Assembly (NCBI GenBank): GCA_023374045.1
Contig: CM041778.1
Location: 288,897,533-288,961,532, forward strand
Direction: 5' to 3'
DNA: 64,000 nt
Source: Limonium bicolor
Taxonomy: Eukaryota; Streptophyta; Magnoliopsida; Caryophyllales; Plumbaginaceae
How positions within the stretch are numbered: position 1 is the first letter of the stretch; each line of letters begins with the position of its first letter. This document shows, one piece after another, positions 12,561 to 24,700 of this stretch. A program made the translations under genes and the position numbers. The notes beneath the pieces were generated by a model that saw only the letters and a program-made list of their open reading frames with translations, was not told the origin of the DNA and searched no databases.

Positions 12561-12754
12561 TCTGCTCTTTTTCTTTATTTTATTTCTTTTTGTTTATTTA
12601 TTTTCGGTTTATTTACTCTTGTTAAAAAAATAGTTCTTTATTTTATTTTATTGAATTGCTTGTTTTTAGCTGTTTAAATTCCCCCTCCATATTTTCTTCC
12701 ATTTCTATTTATTTTTATCACATCACAAGTTTCTTTTGCTGTTTTGAGTGGTGA

Positions 12755-14158
12755 ATGCCTATTACCAGGTCACACAGCCTTCCGGACAGTATTAACAATC
12801 ATACGGTTAGCTACATCCCTGAGATCGAGAGAACTTTTCTGTGCACTTTAAGGCAGAAACGATCTCAACAAAACACAACCACGGTGATAGAGTCTAACCA
12901 GGAAGCAGACATGACATCTTTACCAGCTACAGTTCGTAACATCAGCAGGCCATCTAATCAAGGACAACAGCCCGCCATCATCCTTCCCCACCTTACCCAA
13001 TCCGAATACGATGAGTGGCAAAACCTGAAGCCGTATCATCAGATCCGATGCGTGAAGGAGTTAGGCATGTTCGATGGCTCTAAACCTGACGAAGCTCTGT
13101 TGCATGTCACCAAGTTTCTGCAGCATGCCAATAGTCTAACCGCGACAAATGCAGTACTCCAATACGCGAGACTGTCCCTGTTCCCTCACAGCCTGACGGG
13201 AAATACGAGTAAATGGTACCACAGCCTTACACCAAGTACCATTGGTACTTGGGATGATATGGCCACCAAGTTCTACGACAAGTTCCTGCCCCCGAGCCGA
13301 ACGTTGGAAATGATTGTTGAGATCTACAATTTCAAGCAGCCAGGGTCAGAAAACATCTGTGAAACTTGGGACCGTTTCAAAGGACTGTTACTGACGTGTC
13401 CTCACCATGGTCTCACAAAAGAACAATTATCTCAATTGTTCTACAAAGGCTTAATCAATCAATGCAAAACGATGGTACTCTCCTCTTTAGGTGCTGATCT
13501 TTTGAAAAAGCCAGGGGAACAGTTTCTGAATGGGATAGAGTCTCTCTGTGAAGAGATCAGAGACTGGGCCACAGGTGGATCAAGAGGCGGCACTCCAGGC
13601 TTATACCACATAGGAGAAAGTGACAACAAGTTCGACCAGCTGATGAAAAGCCACGAGCAACTCATGGAGAGCAATGCGCAGCAGGCGACGAAGGTAAGCA
13701 CCCTGCAGAAAGTAGTTGAGCAGATGACCATGAACTCCTACCCCCAACAAGCAAAGTCGATGACTTCCCGATCATCTACAACCCCTCAAGGCTATGCTCC
13801 TTTATCCCTATCATCTCCTGATGTATCTTGTACACAGTGTGGTGGGCCACATGATTATGAACAATGCCCCCAATTACAAGAATTAGAAGTAGTAGAGGAA
13901 GCAAACTTTGTTGGCAACAATTTAGGGTACAGACAACCATGGCAGCGCAACATGCACCCCAATTTTCAAGGAGGCCAAATGCAGTATCAGCAACCGCCTT
14001 ATGGCAATGATGCTTCTTCAAGCCGACCGACTCAACCTCCTTCAAATCCCGACTCTAGAATGTCCCAAATGCAGGAGATGTTTAAAGCAATGATGAGTAA
14101 GACCCGAGACACGCAAGAGGAAGTCACAGCCCTTCGTAAAGACCAAAAATCCTTGTAA
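12755..14158 (+). CDS. gag: Athila-type gag of element F
   Basis: This 467-residue frame would form the nucleocapsid that packages element RNA. The ATG at 12755 follows a long non-coding leader and is the first good start. Residues about 90-240 match the retrotransposon gag domain (WYHSLTPSTIGTWDDM and KFLPPSRT segments). A zinc knuckle of the short form C-x2-C-x3-H-x4-C (CTQCGGPHDYEQC) lies at 13829-13867; this spacing is known from Athila gags. The C-terminus is rich in Q, S and M and predicted coiled-coil (TQEEVTALRKDQK). It has no break, unlike the rest of the element. The TAA at 14156 separates it from a further open stretch in the same frame, so gag may once have been longer or fused. 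Confidence 0.85.
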   Translation: MPITRSHSLPDSINNHTVSYIPEIERTFLCTLRQKRSQQNTTTVIESNQEADMTSLPATVRNISRPSNQGQQPAIILPHLTQSEYDEWQNLKPYHQIRCVKELGMFDGSKPDEALLHVTKFLQHANSLTATNAVLQYARLSLFPHSLTGNTSKWYHSLTPSTIGTWDDMATKFYDKFLPPSRTLEMIVEIYNFKQPGSENICETWDRFKGLLLTCPHHGLTKEQLSQLFYKGLINQCKTMVLSSLGADLLKKPGEQFLNGIESLCEEIRDWATGGSRGGTPGLYHIGESDNKFDQLMKSHEQLMESNAQQATKVSTLQKVVEQMTMNSYPQQAKSMTSRSSTTPQGYAPLSLSSPDVSCTQCGGPHDYEQCPQLQELEVVEEANFVGNNLGYRQPWQRNMHPNFQGGQMQYQQPPYGNDASSSRPTQPPSNPDSRMSQMQEMFKAMMSKTRDTQEEVTALRKDQKSL

Positions 14159-15403
14159 TCCCAAATCTAACAACTTCTCATCCAACAAAGACCTCCTGGC
14201 CAACTTCCCTCACAAACCAATCCAAATCCACGAGAGTATGCAAACGCAATTTATGTAGTGGACCAGCCCATCCCACTAGCTCAAAGGGAGCAACAACCCG
14301 AGAGTGAAATGGTCCATGAAGTGAAGCAGCGAGCTGAGGAAGAATACCTCGATATGAACCAACTGAAGCTCTATGCCAAATTAGTTGAGATAAATGAAAT
14401 GATGGAAGGTCCACTAAACCTTGCATCGCAGCAACCAGAGAGCGAAATGGTTCATATAGTGGATGGCTTTACTGAGGATTTGAGTTACTTTCTATCACCA
14501 CCCCCGTTCGAACCTGAGCAAACGACATCAAACCTTCTACTTGAGCTTGAAGACAAGCCATCAGAGGACAGTTTCTACCTCAACTTCATGGAGTCTCCTC
14601 CCTCTGAAGTCAACTACAGTTACTTTCCCTCCCTCTCTGTGATGTACCCAGAAAATGAGGATATTTACATCCTCAAAAATGAAGATGAGGAAATGCTCGC
14701 TCTCGTCGAGACATCCAAACAAAACACCAATATCACCTTCAAGGAACCACCTCCCTCTGAAGTTGAATTCAATCTGGGCTTCTCCTATGAGCCTCTCCAA
14801 GAAGATGAGGATATATAAATCCTAAAATTTGAGGAGGAGGAGGAGGAGCCATCCAACTTTGATCTTCATCTAGAGGATCACAGCCTTCCCCTCTTGTGCA
14901 CCAAAGAAGTAGGGTGGAAACTCGAAGTCTACTCGCTAAGTGAGAAGGCCACCTTCCCATTTGATCCAGGATCAGAATTTGAAGATACAATTCGCCCCGA
15001 AGTTCTCCTTGCACCGTTCAACACAATTAAGGATGTTTTCATCCTTAAAATTGAAGAGGCGTATCCACAACTAGATGATCCTCGCACCACAGAGAAGGAA
15101 ATTTACATCCTCGATTCTGAGCGAGGAACACCATTACCACCTTGCCTCCATCCGGCTCAACAACAGGAGGAGAATGTTTACATTCTCCAGTTTAAGGAAG
15201 AAATACAACCATCACCCGGTTTTCAGTTCAAGATTAATTGCAGCAAACACCTCCTTCAAAACCAGGTTTTGTGGAGTTTGTATTTTCCTAATTTAATTGC
15301 TGTAGTAATACTTTGTTTTGATCCAGGTGGTTCGATCCTACTTGTTGGCCATTTCATATTCCCGTTAATACCGTTGTCCACTTTCATTTTTGATCCGGGA
15401 TAA
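14159..15403 (+). pseudogene. Acidic ORF with five (Y/F)IL motifs, in place of pol
   Basis: The gag reading frame continues past the gag stop to 15403 with one clear later stop, TAA at 14816. The text is strongly acidic (E, D) with proline-serine patches (PPPSEVEFN, repeated) and paired QQPESEMVH segments near 14296 and 14431. A short motif recurs five times: acidic residues, I or V, Y or F, I-L, then K, D or Q. Copies lie near 14650, 14801, 15028, 15096 and 15170. The TAA at 14816 falls on the tyrosine codon position of the second copy. I recognise no domain; protease, RT and integrase are absent. It could be a replacement sequence, or a captured host or gag-linked segment. Confidence 0.55.
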
Positions 15404-16327
15404 TGAAGAACATGCGTCTAGCTAAGGACGTTAAAAACGAGCAGCTAACTAGGAGGCAGCCCAGTGCTTATCAGGTATTTTAAATATTATTTTTAATATA
15501 AATATTTTAATTTTATTATATTTTTAATTTTTGAGAAATTATTCTCTTATTTTCATAAGTTAGAGTGTTAAATATATATATATATAAATATATACATTTT
15601 GCCTGTCCGAACCAGCATATCCGAACGCTGGTTCGGACGCAACGCGTTTCCAAATTAATACCATCCGAATTAGTTCTATCTGCATAATCCTCCCAAACAA
15701 AACAAAATCGACGAACAACCCCCTTTTCTCCCCCAATCTTCTTTTGCTCCTAGATTCTTCATTACTGCACCAAATCGAGCAAGGTTGGTACCGAAATCTT
15801 CGTTTTTCAATTCTCTACATTTCTATAGTAACAAATCCACAAACCATCAACCACACAAGGAGAAATCAGCATCTGAAGTTATGAACCCTAGGTTGACGAT
15901 TTCGTAAATTTTGAGCTCATTCTTGCGTTTTTGTTATCGATTTCTTCTTCTACAATCATCCTATACTCCCACAAGGTAAATTCTACACTTTTTACACTCA
16001 ATTTTGGTGTTTTTGATTGAATTCCAAATTGAGGTTTACTAGTTGCGAAAATAGTGTTGTTATATTTCCGTTTTTCGGTTCTATAATGCATTGTTGTTGT
16101 AACTTATCGGGTTTATGATTGTACAATGTTGTGAGAGGATTAGTTTGATAACGGTATTGCATTACCTTGTTTATTGATTGAATTTAGTTGTGGAGAATTG
16201 TATATTTTTAGGGGAGATTCTGTCGAAATTTTGGTAGAATTTGTGGATATATATATATATATTTATGTTTGCATTTCATACTATTTTTCTACCTGCTTTC
16301 TTTGTCACTAAATATGTATTAAGCAGG
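15404..16327 (+). other. Athila-type spacer between the gag region and the accessory ORF
   Basis: The phrase at about 15412-15465 (GCGTCTAGCTAAGGACGTTA, then GGAGGCAGCCCAGTG) resembles a spacer phrase known downstream of pol in Athila elements. An AT-rich microsatellite follows (15570-15595). A CG-rich palindrome at 15604-15640 resembles the LTR cluster at 10986-11097. The rest is AT-rich, with no coding sequence I can support. Confidence 0.6.
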
Positions 16328-17407
16328 ATGTTGAGAAAATTTACTGGTCGTTCAAAGAAGGGTACTAATGCTGCTGCTAGTTCCAGTAGGCACCCCCGCC
16401 GGGTTTTATCTCTCAGCAGGCAGCAGACTGGTTCAATCTTGAGTGTGATATTGAAGCTGAACGGTCTGTCGCACCGGAGTTACAGCGCCAGCTCGGGTCA
16501 CCCGAGCTTCTGGATGCGCATGGGTGGGTGAAGCTATTAGACATGGGTGGTCCATACTACCCACGTGAGGTACGGGTTTTCTATGCGAATTCCCGTATCC
16601 AAGAAGGCACCATCCGCTCCACTATCCAAGAGAGGGACATCGTCATTCGAGTGGAGGACATTGCTACTTACATAGGGATTCCTTACCCTGCTCCTCCTAT
16701 GAGTGAGGATGATGATCTACTGCAACTATATAATGAGTTTCAGAACGCCGCGGACCAACACTACAGTGCACTTTTAATTCAGGCACCGCGCAGAGGAAGA
16801 GGGGATGACCAGTCTAAGCAGGTCTTCCCTGCTGATCTACTACAGGATCCTCGCGAGTGAGTCCTGTTCGCGCTTCTGGTGGCCAATGTCACGCCACGAC
16901 ACACTTCTGAACTCAACCAGACCGACTGCTATCTTCTCCAGGCAGTCCTGAACCCTTCTTTTGCTGGAGCTTCTGCACTCTCGTATCTACCCCAGGTTTT
17001 ACAACAGCATCTGCGCTACACCATCGAGCACAATGACCGTCACAGGCTTGGATTCCCTATTATGATCTGCCACTTCCTCAGGCAGAAGGGAGTGATCTTG
17101 GCTGAGGAGGGTCGTTCCACTTCCCGGTCACCCATTGACATGGGCACATTGAGGAGGAGCTCCGCGCACTCAGAAGCACCAGAGAGATGTTGGAGAGGGA
17201 CCGTCAGAGCCAGTCCCTACTTCTACTGCAGCAGAGGAGCAGCAGTATGCGGCATTCCCAGCACCCAGGAGCAGGTATGTGACCTGGGATGAGCTAGAGC
17301 GCCGACAACAACAGATGAAGCAGTCGTTCCGAGCTGAGATCAGCCTCCTTCGGGAGGAGGCACGCCGATCTCAGGATGATTATGAGTCCCTGCTCCGTGA
17401 CTTCTAG
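16328..17407 (+). pseudogene. Athila accessory ORF (plant transposon protein-like), broken
   Basis: A start at 16328 (MLRKFTGRSKKG) is followed by a frameshift near 16400. The main body then reads in one frame: GWVKLLDMGGPYYP, VRVFYANSRI and VIRVEDIATYIGIPYP (about 16499-16690). That pattern, a GW..L, then F-Y-A-N, then an I-A-x-x-I-G-I-P box, fits the family annotated as putative plant transposon protein or Athila ORF. A TGA at 16858 breaks it. The same frame then continues (LNQTDCYLLQAVLNP) until another shift near 17140. The end, to a TAG at 17405, is a charged Q/R/E-rich helix, probably coiled coil. The role of this protein in Athila is unknown. Confidence 0.6.
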
Positions 17408-18109
17408 TAGTGGCAGGCTTACTACCCGTCACCTTAGTGATTTTATGCCAGTTATTTTCTCTCTTTTGTTTTTCCTTTCCTACTTTGTTATTTATTTAAT
17501 GTATCGCTAACATTTGATAGTTTTCTGGTTATTTGGTTTGTTTCAGTTTACGCACTATCTTTATTATATACTAGCATCTATTTCTTTTAAATGTTTCAAT
17601 AAGACTAGTTCCATCTACCAAGCTGGGCACTTGCCTAACGCAAGTGTGAGGAATGTTTCCCCCGCCAAAAGCCTTAAGTGTTAGGAAGGGCTACTTCCTC
17701 AATCTAAGGATATAAGGGGAGTTCTTTGTTTTAATTTTTGCACTATTTAAATTATGTTAAGTTCGTTTTACTCCTTTTACTTAATTTATCTCTATTGCAA
17801 TACATGACCGCTATCCTCCATGAGTATGAGACATTTTGAAACATCTTCTTACTTGAAAAAATTACTAAACAATGCCTCAATTGTTCCTTTTAAGTGTGAG
17901 GAAGTAGAGACCTTTCCCTGAAAATGTGCCAGTAGTTCTTTTAATACGTATAGACATTAGATTTACGGGTAAAGATATTTTGTAGAAAAATCAAACATGG
18001 TAAGCAACTTTAAGATTAGCTTTGCTCATAATTGTTAGCTTTTATGGTTTCATTATAAAAATTATTTTGTGTGCAAGCTAATTATGAAGTCTGAACTGGT
18101 TTAACTCGG

Positions 18110-18445
18110 TACCTTTGGAATGAAATGAAAGTTTGGAATGGAAGAATAAGGCAAGGTACTCCTCTGATCTAATATTTTTGTTGAACTGAAAAGGGCCTCT
18201 TCCATTCGGTTATTAAGTCCTTGGGGTGCTTCATCACCCATTTACCTAAGATCATTTGATCTGGGATAAAAGACCCAAAACTGTTACAAGAATGGAGAGA
18301 ATAGTCTGTAGGGTTTAAAATAAATATGCAATCAGTGCTATTAAAGCTAAAAAAGAGCTTAAACTTATTTAGATCATGAGTATGTGGTGTTGAAAGGTAC
18401 TGCGGAATAAGGCAATACTTCACACCCCTTGTCATTTCTAGGTAT
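18110..18445 (+). other. Non-coding block shared with element E
   Basis: Phrases in the same order occur at about 25240-25610 in E: AAGGCAAG, GGCCTC then TATTAAGTC, TCTGGG, GACCCA, TACAA, and TGGTG then TGAAAGGTAC and GGAATAAG, ending CTTGTCA. Identity by eye is roughly 65-75% in the better parts. No reading frame is shared. Confidence 0.65.
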
Positions 18446-18670
18446 TTAAGCAAAGAAATGGTGGAAAGATCCCAAGTTAATCTGTGTTCATTCTTGATGA
18501 TTTAACTTCTCCAAATATTTGGTTTGAAGAGCTTGTTTCCACTAAAAAGAAAGAAACATACAGTTATGAGCAAGGTTAATCTTAGGATTGTTATTATGTT
18601 TGATTCCCTTCTACGTTTGTTTTAACCCAAGATTTAATTCTATGGCATTTCTCAGGAGCTTAATTCTGTA

Positions 18671-18710
18671 TTTTGCTTGAGGACAAGCAAAAGCTAAGTG
18701 TGAGGAAGTT
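18671..18710 (+). other. Hairpin and polypurine tract of element F
   Basis: TTTTGCTTG, loop AGGA, CAAGCAAAA forms a perfect 9-bp stem. It is followed by the purine-rich GTGTGAGGAAG tract that ends at the 3' LTR. Confidence 0.7.
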
Positions 18711-20098
18711 TGATAAGTGCAAAACATATAGACTTTTAGGGTTTAAATACCTTATGAATTGCAGTATCTGAAACACATGTTTCCCACTTATTATGTGTTT
18801 TTTCCTAAGATTTATGTTTTGACATGAAGTAATGCATTTTATATGTTCAATATAGGAAAAATCCATGTAATTACGTAGATTTACTCATGAGGATTTCAAC
18901 GCAACAAACGGGGATTAAATCGGAGCTCAAACGAAGATTTTAAAGGGAAAATAATTCTCGTCCGGACCTGTGTACGGACATACAGGTCCGGACGCAACAC
19001 ATGGAAGCAAGCTCCGCACAGCGTCGACATGTCCGGACATGCAGGTCCAGACACTGGTTTGGACACGTCGGTAAATTCAGCAAACAGAGCTGCATCGACA
19101 TGGTGTGAAAAGATAAATCAATTTTATCTTTTCACACGCCTCTTCCACCGACTTACCCTTCCTTTTTACCCCATTATCACTATAAATATACCTATAACCC
19201 TCCATTAATAGATATCTGATTCCACCCCCAAACTTATGTCAATTTTCCTCCACAAAATCACCATCTCCTCTCCATTCACCTAGATATTAGATATCCATCT
19301 CACTCCATTTTCATCCACAAAAACCACTGCGTTATTATTCTGTCCAACCTTTGACCAACATATTACCAGTTAATATGTCAGGCTAAGAGGATATACTCTG
19401 GGTGAAGGTTAATTTATAGTCTGTTTAATTATGTAATTATGTTTTTACCAGTTTAATTAAATACAGTTTATTACGATTAAAGCTTATCTCTCGCCTTTTT
19501 AATAAATTTCATGAATTTATTAAAATGCTTTACTAAATCTATTTTGATCAGATCCGTGATAAATAGACAGGTTAATTAAGCCGTAAATCTGTAGAAAGCT
19601 TATTATGATTTTATAAGTTAGTATTTTCAGACGCAAATATAATTTCTCATACTTAATCCGTTTACATGTGTTTTACTCGAATCTGGATTAGACCGAGCAT
19701 GTTCTGGTAAACGAGTTCTTTTGAGTCTATGATTTAGTCCTTAAGATAATAACAGGAATTTCGCCAAACTATCACAATAAAACCAGTAGACATAGCATAA
19801 AAGAGCAGGCTATATAAACCTGAACCCAGAGTCCCGTTTAATTTATCTTTTACTCAGTTTATTTTATCTGTCCTTTTTATTTATAAAAACAAGTCAATTA
19901 ATTCCCCCTTTTGTGACAAAGCTTAGGTATTATATTATTTCACTATAAGTCCCACGGTTCGATATCTGGTCGCTTCCACTGTACTATACTACTGCGACCG
20001 GGATTTGTTTGCAGCCCGTAAGGTATTTTGAGTTTTAAATTTCTTTTTCATTTGCTTTAAATACGTCAGTTCCAACCACTCACATTTTCCTGTCTGCA
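18711..20098 (+). repeat. 3' LTR of element F
   Basis: Full-length partner of 10737-12124, ending TGTCTGCA. It is followed by the right target duplication CTATC at 20099-20103. Confidence 0.95.
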
Positions 20099-20103
20099 CT
20101 ATC

Positions 20104-21754
20104 GATCTACAACTATGGGACGTAGTGACCGAAGGTGATCTGAAGCCGAAGTTTGAGCTGGACGGAGTCACCAAGGAAAAACCTAGGTCTAACTGGAGTG
20201 AAAACGACAATAAGTTGATAAGAAAGAACAGGCAAGCTCGAAGAATAATTATGTCGTCATTGTCAGATTTAGACCAACAGAAAGTATTGGGTTTGCGCAC
20301 TGCCAAAGAGGTTTGGGAGTTTCTCAAAACCGCAAATGTTGGAACAGATTCTGTCAAAAGGCTAAAGGCAAACAGCTCAAGAGACAACTTGATAACTTCA
20401 AGATGCAAACGGTGAGATAATATCTGAAACACTTGAGAGATTTGACAAGATTTTATGTGAGCTCAAGACTGTCGGGGTAGTTCTTAATAATGATGTGGTG
20501 AACGAAAGGTTTTTGGATAGTCTTGGTAAAAACTGGCTGAATTTTACCACATTGTTGGAATCCACAAAGGATTTATCTAAGTTAACCTTTGAAGAGCTGG
20601 GTTCAGAACTGACAGTATACGAAGGAAAGTTGAGAGGAGAACTAGTGAGTCTGAATCTGAACAAAGATTTGGCACTGAAGGCCAAGAAAAATTCTGGTGA
20701 AAAAGAAAAGGAAGGTGAAGATACGAATGAGGATGAGGAGATTACCATGATAGCTAATGGGATCAGAAAAATATTTGGAGGAAGAAGAGGTTCCGGATCT
20801 AAGTTTGATAAAACCAAATCAAAGAGAGACCAGATTATATGTTTTCGGTGTAACAAACTAGGACATGTAGTCAAGGACTGCACACTCAAGCCCAAGGATA
20901 GTTTTCATGATAAAGTCAAGAAATGTACAGAAGCTGCAGCAGCGGCATGGGGTCGAGACGTCTCAGACACAGACTCAGAAATGGAAGAAACAGCACAAGT
21001 GTGCATGACAGCCGTAGTTGAAGAAGATGAAGCTGTAAGTGCAACGTTAGACAAGGACTTTTGCATGACGGCTAGCGGAGACTGGCAGAAGGTTCTAGAA
21101 GCTGATGAGGTAAGTCCTAAACTCGTTGAAAGTGCTTTCAATTCCTTGTCTAAGAAAGATATTTCTAATTTGTTAACTACTGCAGTTGTTAAGATTAAGG
21201 TGCTAGAATCAAAATTGTCTGAATTAGAGGTGTCTAAGGAATCTGTCATTGAATCCCAAGATAAAGAAAATTCTCAGATAAAATTTGTAAAACCCTTGTT
21301 AGAAAGAATCGAATGTCTACCTAAGTGGGCACAAACTGAGTTTAAATCTCTTCAAGAAGGTTGCGAAAACTTAAGAAGAGAAAATGAGACCTTGGTAAAA
21401 GATCTGTCAAAAATCGTAAGAGAAAAGGAGATATCTTCCCAACAAAATCCAGTCTAGTACACAGGAAAAGCTGATCTAACACGAATGCTTGTTGAAAAGA
21501 AGAAGGTAGAAACATCGGGTCACACAACCATGCGTAAAACTCCAAATCTCAAAAATAATAAGTCTGAATATTTTTATCAGTTTTGTCATAAACATGGTCA
21601 TAGTATAAGGTTCTGTAGAGCATTGAATTCCCAGAATACATCGCATATACCCAGAACGTTTTCTCAGTTCCGAACTGACAGAAACAGAAGCACCTTCTCT
21701 TTTCCACAAAAAACCGTGATCAGACAAGTTTGGGTACCTAAGACTAACAAGTAA
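20104..21754 (+). pseudogene. Element E gag, main part
   Basis: It continues the frame opened at 10647. Residues LWDVVTEGD to AKEVWEFL (20104-20330) are the copia UBN2-type gag domain. Two small indels between about 20370 and 20415 move the frame, which then runs to a TAG at 21455 and, past it, to 21754. A CCHC zinc knuckle lies at 20840-20881 (CFRCNKLGHVVKDC). A second knuckle-like CHKHGHSIRFC follows near 21589. Between them is a long acidic, coiled-coil stretch. A long gag with an extended C-terminus fits Sireviruses. Pol follows in a different frame. Confidence 0.75.
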
Positions 21755-21762
21755 ATGTCTGT

Positions 21763-24700
21763 TGATAGGCACTGGCAACCACACTATATGACAATTGGTG
21801 GCTAATGGATAGTGGTTGTTCAAGACACATGAGTGGCGATAAAGGAAAATTCAATACTCTTGTGGAGCATCGAGGAGGAAAAGTAACCTTTGGAAACAAC
21901 TGGAAGGGACGAATAATAGGAATTGGTACAGTTGGAAAAGAACTCTGCATTGATAAAGTTAGTCTTGTGGAAGGTCTTAGTCATGATTTGCTTAGTGTCT
22001 CGCAAGTGTGTGATAAGGGTCCATCAGAAGTCATTTTTGACTCTAACGGTTTTCAAATACGTAATAAGGCAACTCAGGAAGTCTTGCTTCAAGGTTATAG
22101 AGTTGGTAATCTCTACATGGTGGATGTCAATGATCAGAATGATCTATCATGTCTCACACTCAATGAAGAAGATGTTCTGTTGTGGCATCGAAGGTTGGGA
22201 CATGCACATCATCAGCTAATCAACAAACTCAGGACAAAAGGCTTAGTAAATGGACTACCAAAGAAAAGACTTGATCTCAATACAATCTGCCAAGATTGTG
22301 CTCTAAATAAACTTACACATATCACACACAACTCCAAGAGTAAGGTCAGCAGTACTAAGATTCTCGAGTTGTTACGCATGAATTTAATGGGGTGTATGAC
22401 AGTGCAAAGTCGATCTGGCAAGAGATATGTCCTGCTAGTCGTCGATGACTACTCAAGGTACACCTGGATTATCCTGCTTCATTCTAAGGATCAAACCTTT
22501 AATGAAATCAAACACCTGATTTCACAACTTCAGACTCAAACTGAGAGCAAGGTCAAATACATACGTACTGACTAGGGAACAGAATTCCTTAATCAAAAGA
22601 TGTCATAGTTCTATACTGATACTGGAATAACACACACTCACTCTACAACCAGAACACCTCAACAAAACGGAGTTGTAGAACGAAATAATAGAACTCTTCA
22701 AGAGATGGCTCGCACTATGCTAAATAGCAGTGGTCTTTCACCTAGCTTCTGAGGAGAAGCTATTAATACAGATTGCTATATTCTTAATAGAGCTCTTATT
22801 CGACCTATATTGATCAAAACCCCTTACGAATTGTTCAAAGGTCGTAAACCTACTATTATACATTTTAGAGTGTTTGGATGTACATGTTACATTCTTAATC
22901 ATGGGAAAGATCAACTGGGGAAGTTTGATAAAAGGAGTGATGAAGGGGTTTCCTGGGTTATGCTATGAAGTGCAAGGCATATTGTGCGTTCAACAAACGT
23001 ACACTGATGGTTGAAGAGTCCATAAACATTAAGTTTGATGAGAATAACTTTGGCGGCAGAGCTGGTGAAGGAGTGATAGAGGACTTATTTCAAACTAAGG
23101 ATGGAGTGACACTTCATGATGATAATTCGGCAGCTGAATCAGTAGAGGAGGTAACTCAAACTACGACTCCACTACCGTCAGTTCAGAACTCAGATTTGTG
23201 TCCAGTTGCACCAATAGACACCAACTTCACTCAAATACAGACAACAGAGGCACCTCATCGTCTGACAGCCAGAAACGCTCTAGGCATCGAGCTTAACAAT
23301 TCTGTCAGACTTAAACACTGGGGTTAGAACTCGATCTACCACACAAAATTTTTGCGCTTTCTTTGGTTTTGTCTCCACAATAGAACCTAAAACCGTGAAA
23401 GAGGAATTGGAGGATGAGAGTTAGATCAATGCCATACATGAGGAGTTGAATGAGTTTATGAGAAATGATGTGTGGGAATTGGTTGTCAAACCCAAAAACC
23501 AAGACGTCATTGGAACTAAGTGGGTCTACAAGAATAAACTCGATTCAGAAGGTCAAATCTCCAGAAACAAAGCATGATTGGTAGCTAAAGGTTACAATCA
23601 ACAGGAAGGTCTTGATTTTGATGAAACTTATGCTCCTGTTGCTCATTTTGAGGCCATACGTCTTCTAATTGCTTTTACGACATTACCCAAATTCATTCTT
23701 TATCAAATGGACGTGAAATGTGCTTTCCTAAACGGAAATCTCAAAGAAGAGGTATATGTTTCTCAGCCACCAGGTTTTGAAGATATTGAAAAACCTGATC
23801 ATGTATATCGGTTGAAGAAAGCCTTGTATGGTCTTAAGCAAGCACCAAGAGCATGGTATGAACGGCTGACTTCGTTTCTTCTAAAACAAGATTTTTTTCG
23901 AGGAAAGGTGGATCGTACGTTGTTCATCAAACAAAATGGGGTGGACAAGCTTTTAGTACAGATTTATGTAGATGACATTGTTTTTGGATCTACCTGTCTA
24001 AGCCTGACGCAAGGTTTTGCCTCTATGATGACCAAAGAATTTCAAATTTGTAATATGGGTGAGCTCACATTTTTCCTTGGACTGCAAATCAAGCAGACAG
24101 CAGATGGCGCATACATTAGTCAGACAAAATACACACTTGTACTTTTGACCAAGTATAAGTTCAATAAATGCAAGCCAATGCTTACGCCAATGTCAACGAC
24201 CCTCAGACTAGGACTGGAGGCAGATGTAGAATCCACGGATCCCATGGTGTATAGAGGAATGATTGGTTCACTTCTCTATCTCACAGCCAGCCGACCAGAC
24301 ATAATGCAAAGCGTGTGCTTCTGTGCATGATTTCAGGCTCATCCAAAGATACCACATGTCAAAGCAGTCAAACGCATCTTTCGTTATCTTCAAGGAACAC
24401 AGGCACTTGGGCTATTATACACAGCTGAATCACTACCTACCCTTGCTGCTTACACGGATGCGGACTTTGGAGGCTCACTCACTAATCGGAAGAGCACCAC
24501 TGGTACAGCGCAGTTTTTCGGATCAAATCTGATAGCATGGTCTTCAAGAAAACAGGCGTCAGTTGCTCTGTCTACGACTGAAGCTGAATACGTTGCTGGT
24601 GCGGCCTGTTGCGCACAAATTTTGTGGCTCTATCGACAACTTGAAGATTATGGCTTGTCATTCATACCCGTCCCTATTTATTGTGATAACACAAGCACAA

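Larger units (their letters stand above)
17408..18710 (+). other. Non-coding tail of element F
   Basis: About 1.3 kb without a coding frame. It holds a T-rich stretch, a perfect 7-bp hairpin (CACTTGC, 5-nt loop, GCAAGTG) at 17628-17646, repeated AAGTGTGAGGAA phrases, and a block at about 18110-18445 similar to one in element E. It ends with a 9-bp hairpin at 18671-18692 and the PPT. Confidence 0.65.
10737..20098 (+). mobile_element. Element F: Athila-like Ty3/gypsy element lacking pol
   Basis: Two 1388-bp LTRs with a CTATC duplication enclose 6.6 kb. The PBS (TGGCGCCGTTGCCGGGGAC) is the one used by Athila elements. Gag is present. No protease, RT, RNase H or integrase motif exists in any frame. 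Instead there is an acidic repeat-containing frame, the Athila-type spacer phrase near 15416-15462, an accessory ORF and a long non-coding tail. It is therefore non-autonomous. LTRs differ at about 45 positions (about 3%) without indels, so F is younger than its host E, as nesting requires. Confidence 0.9.
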
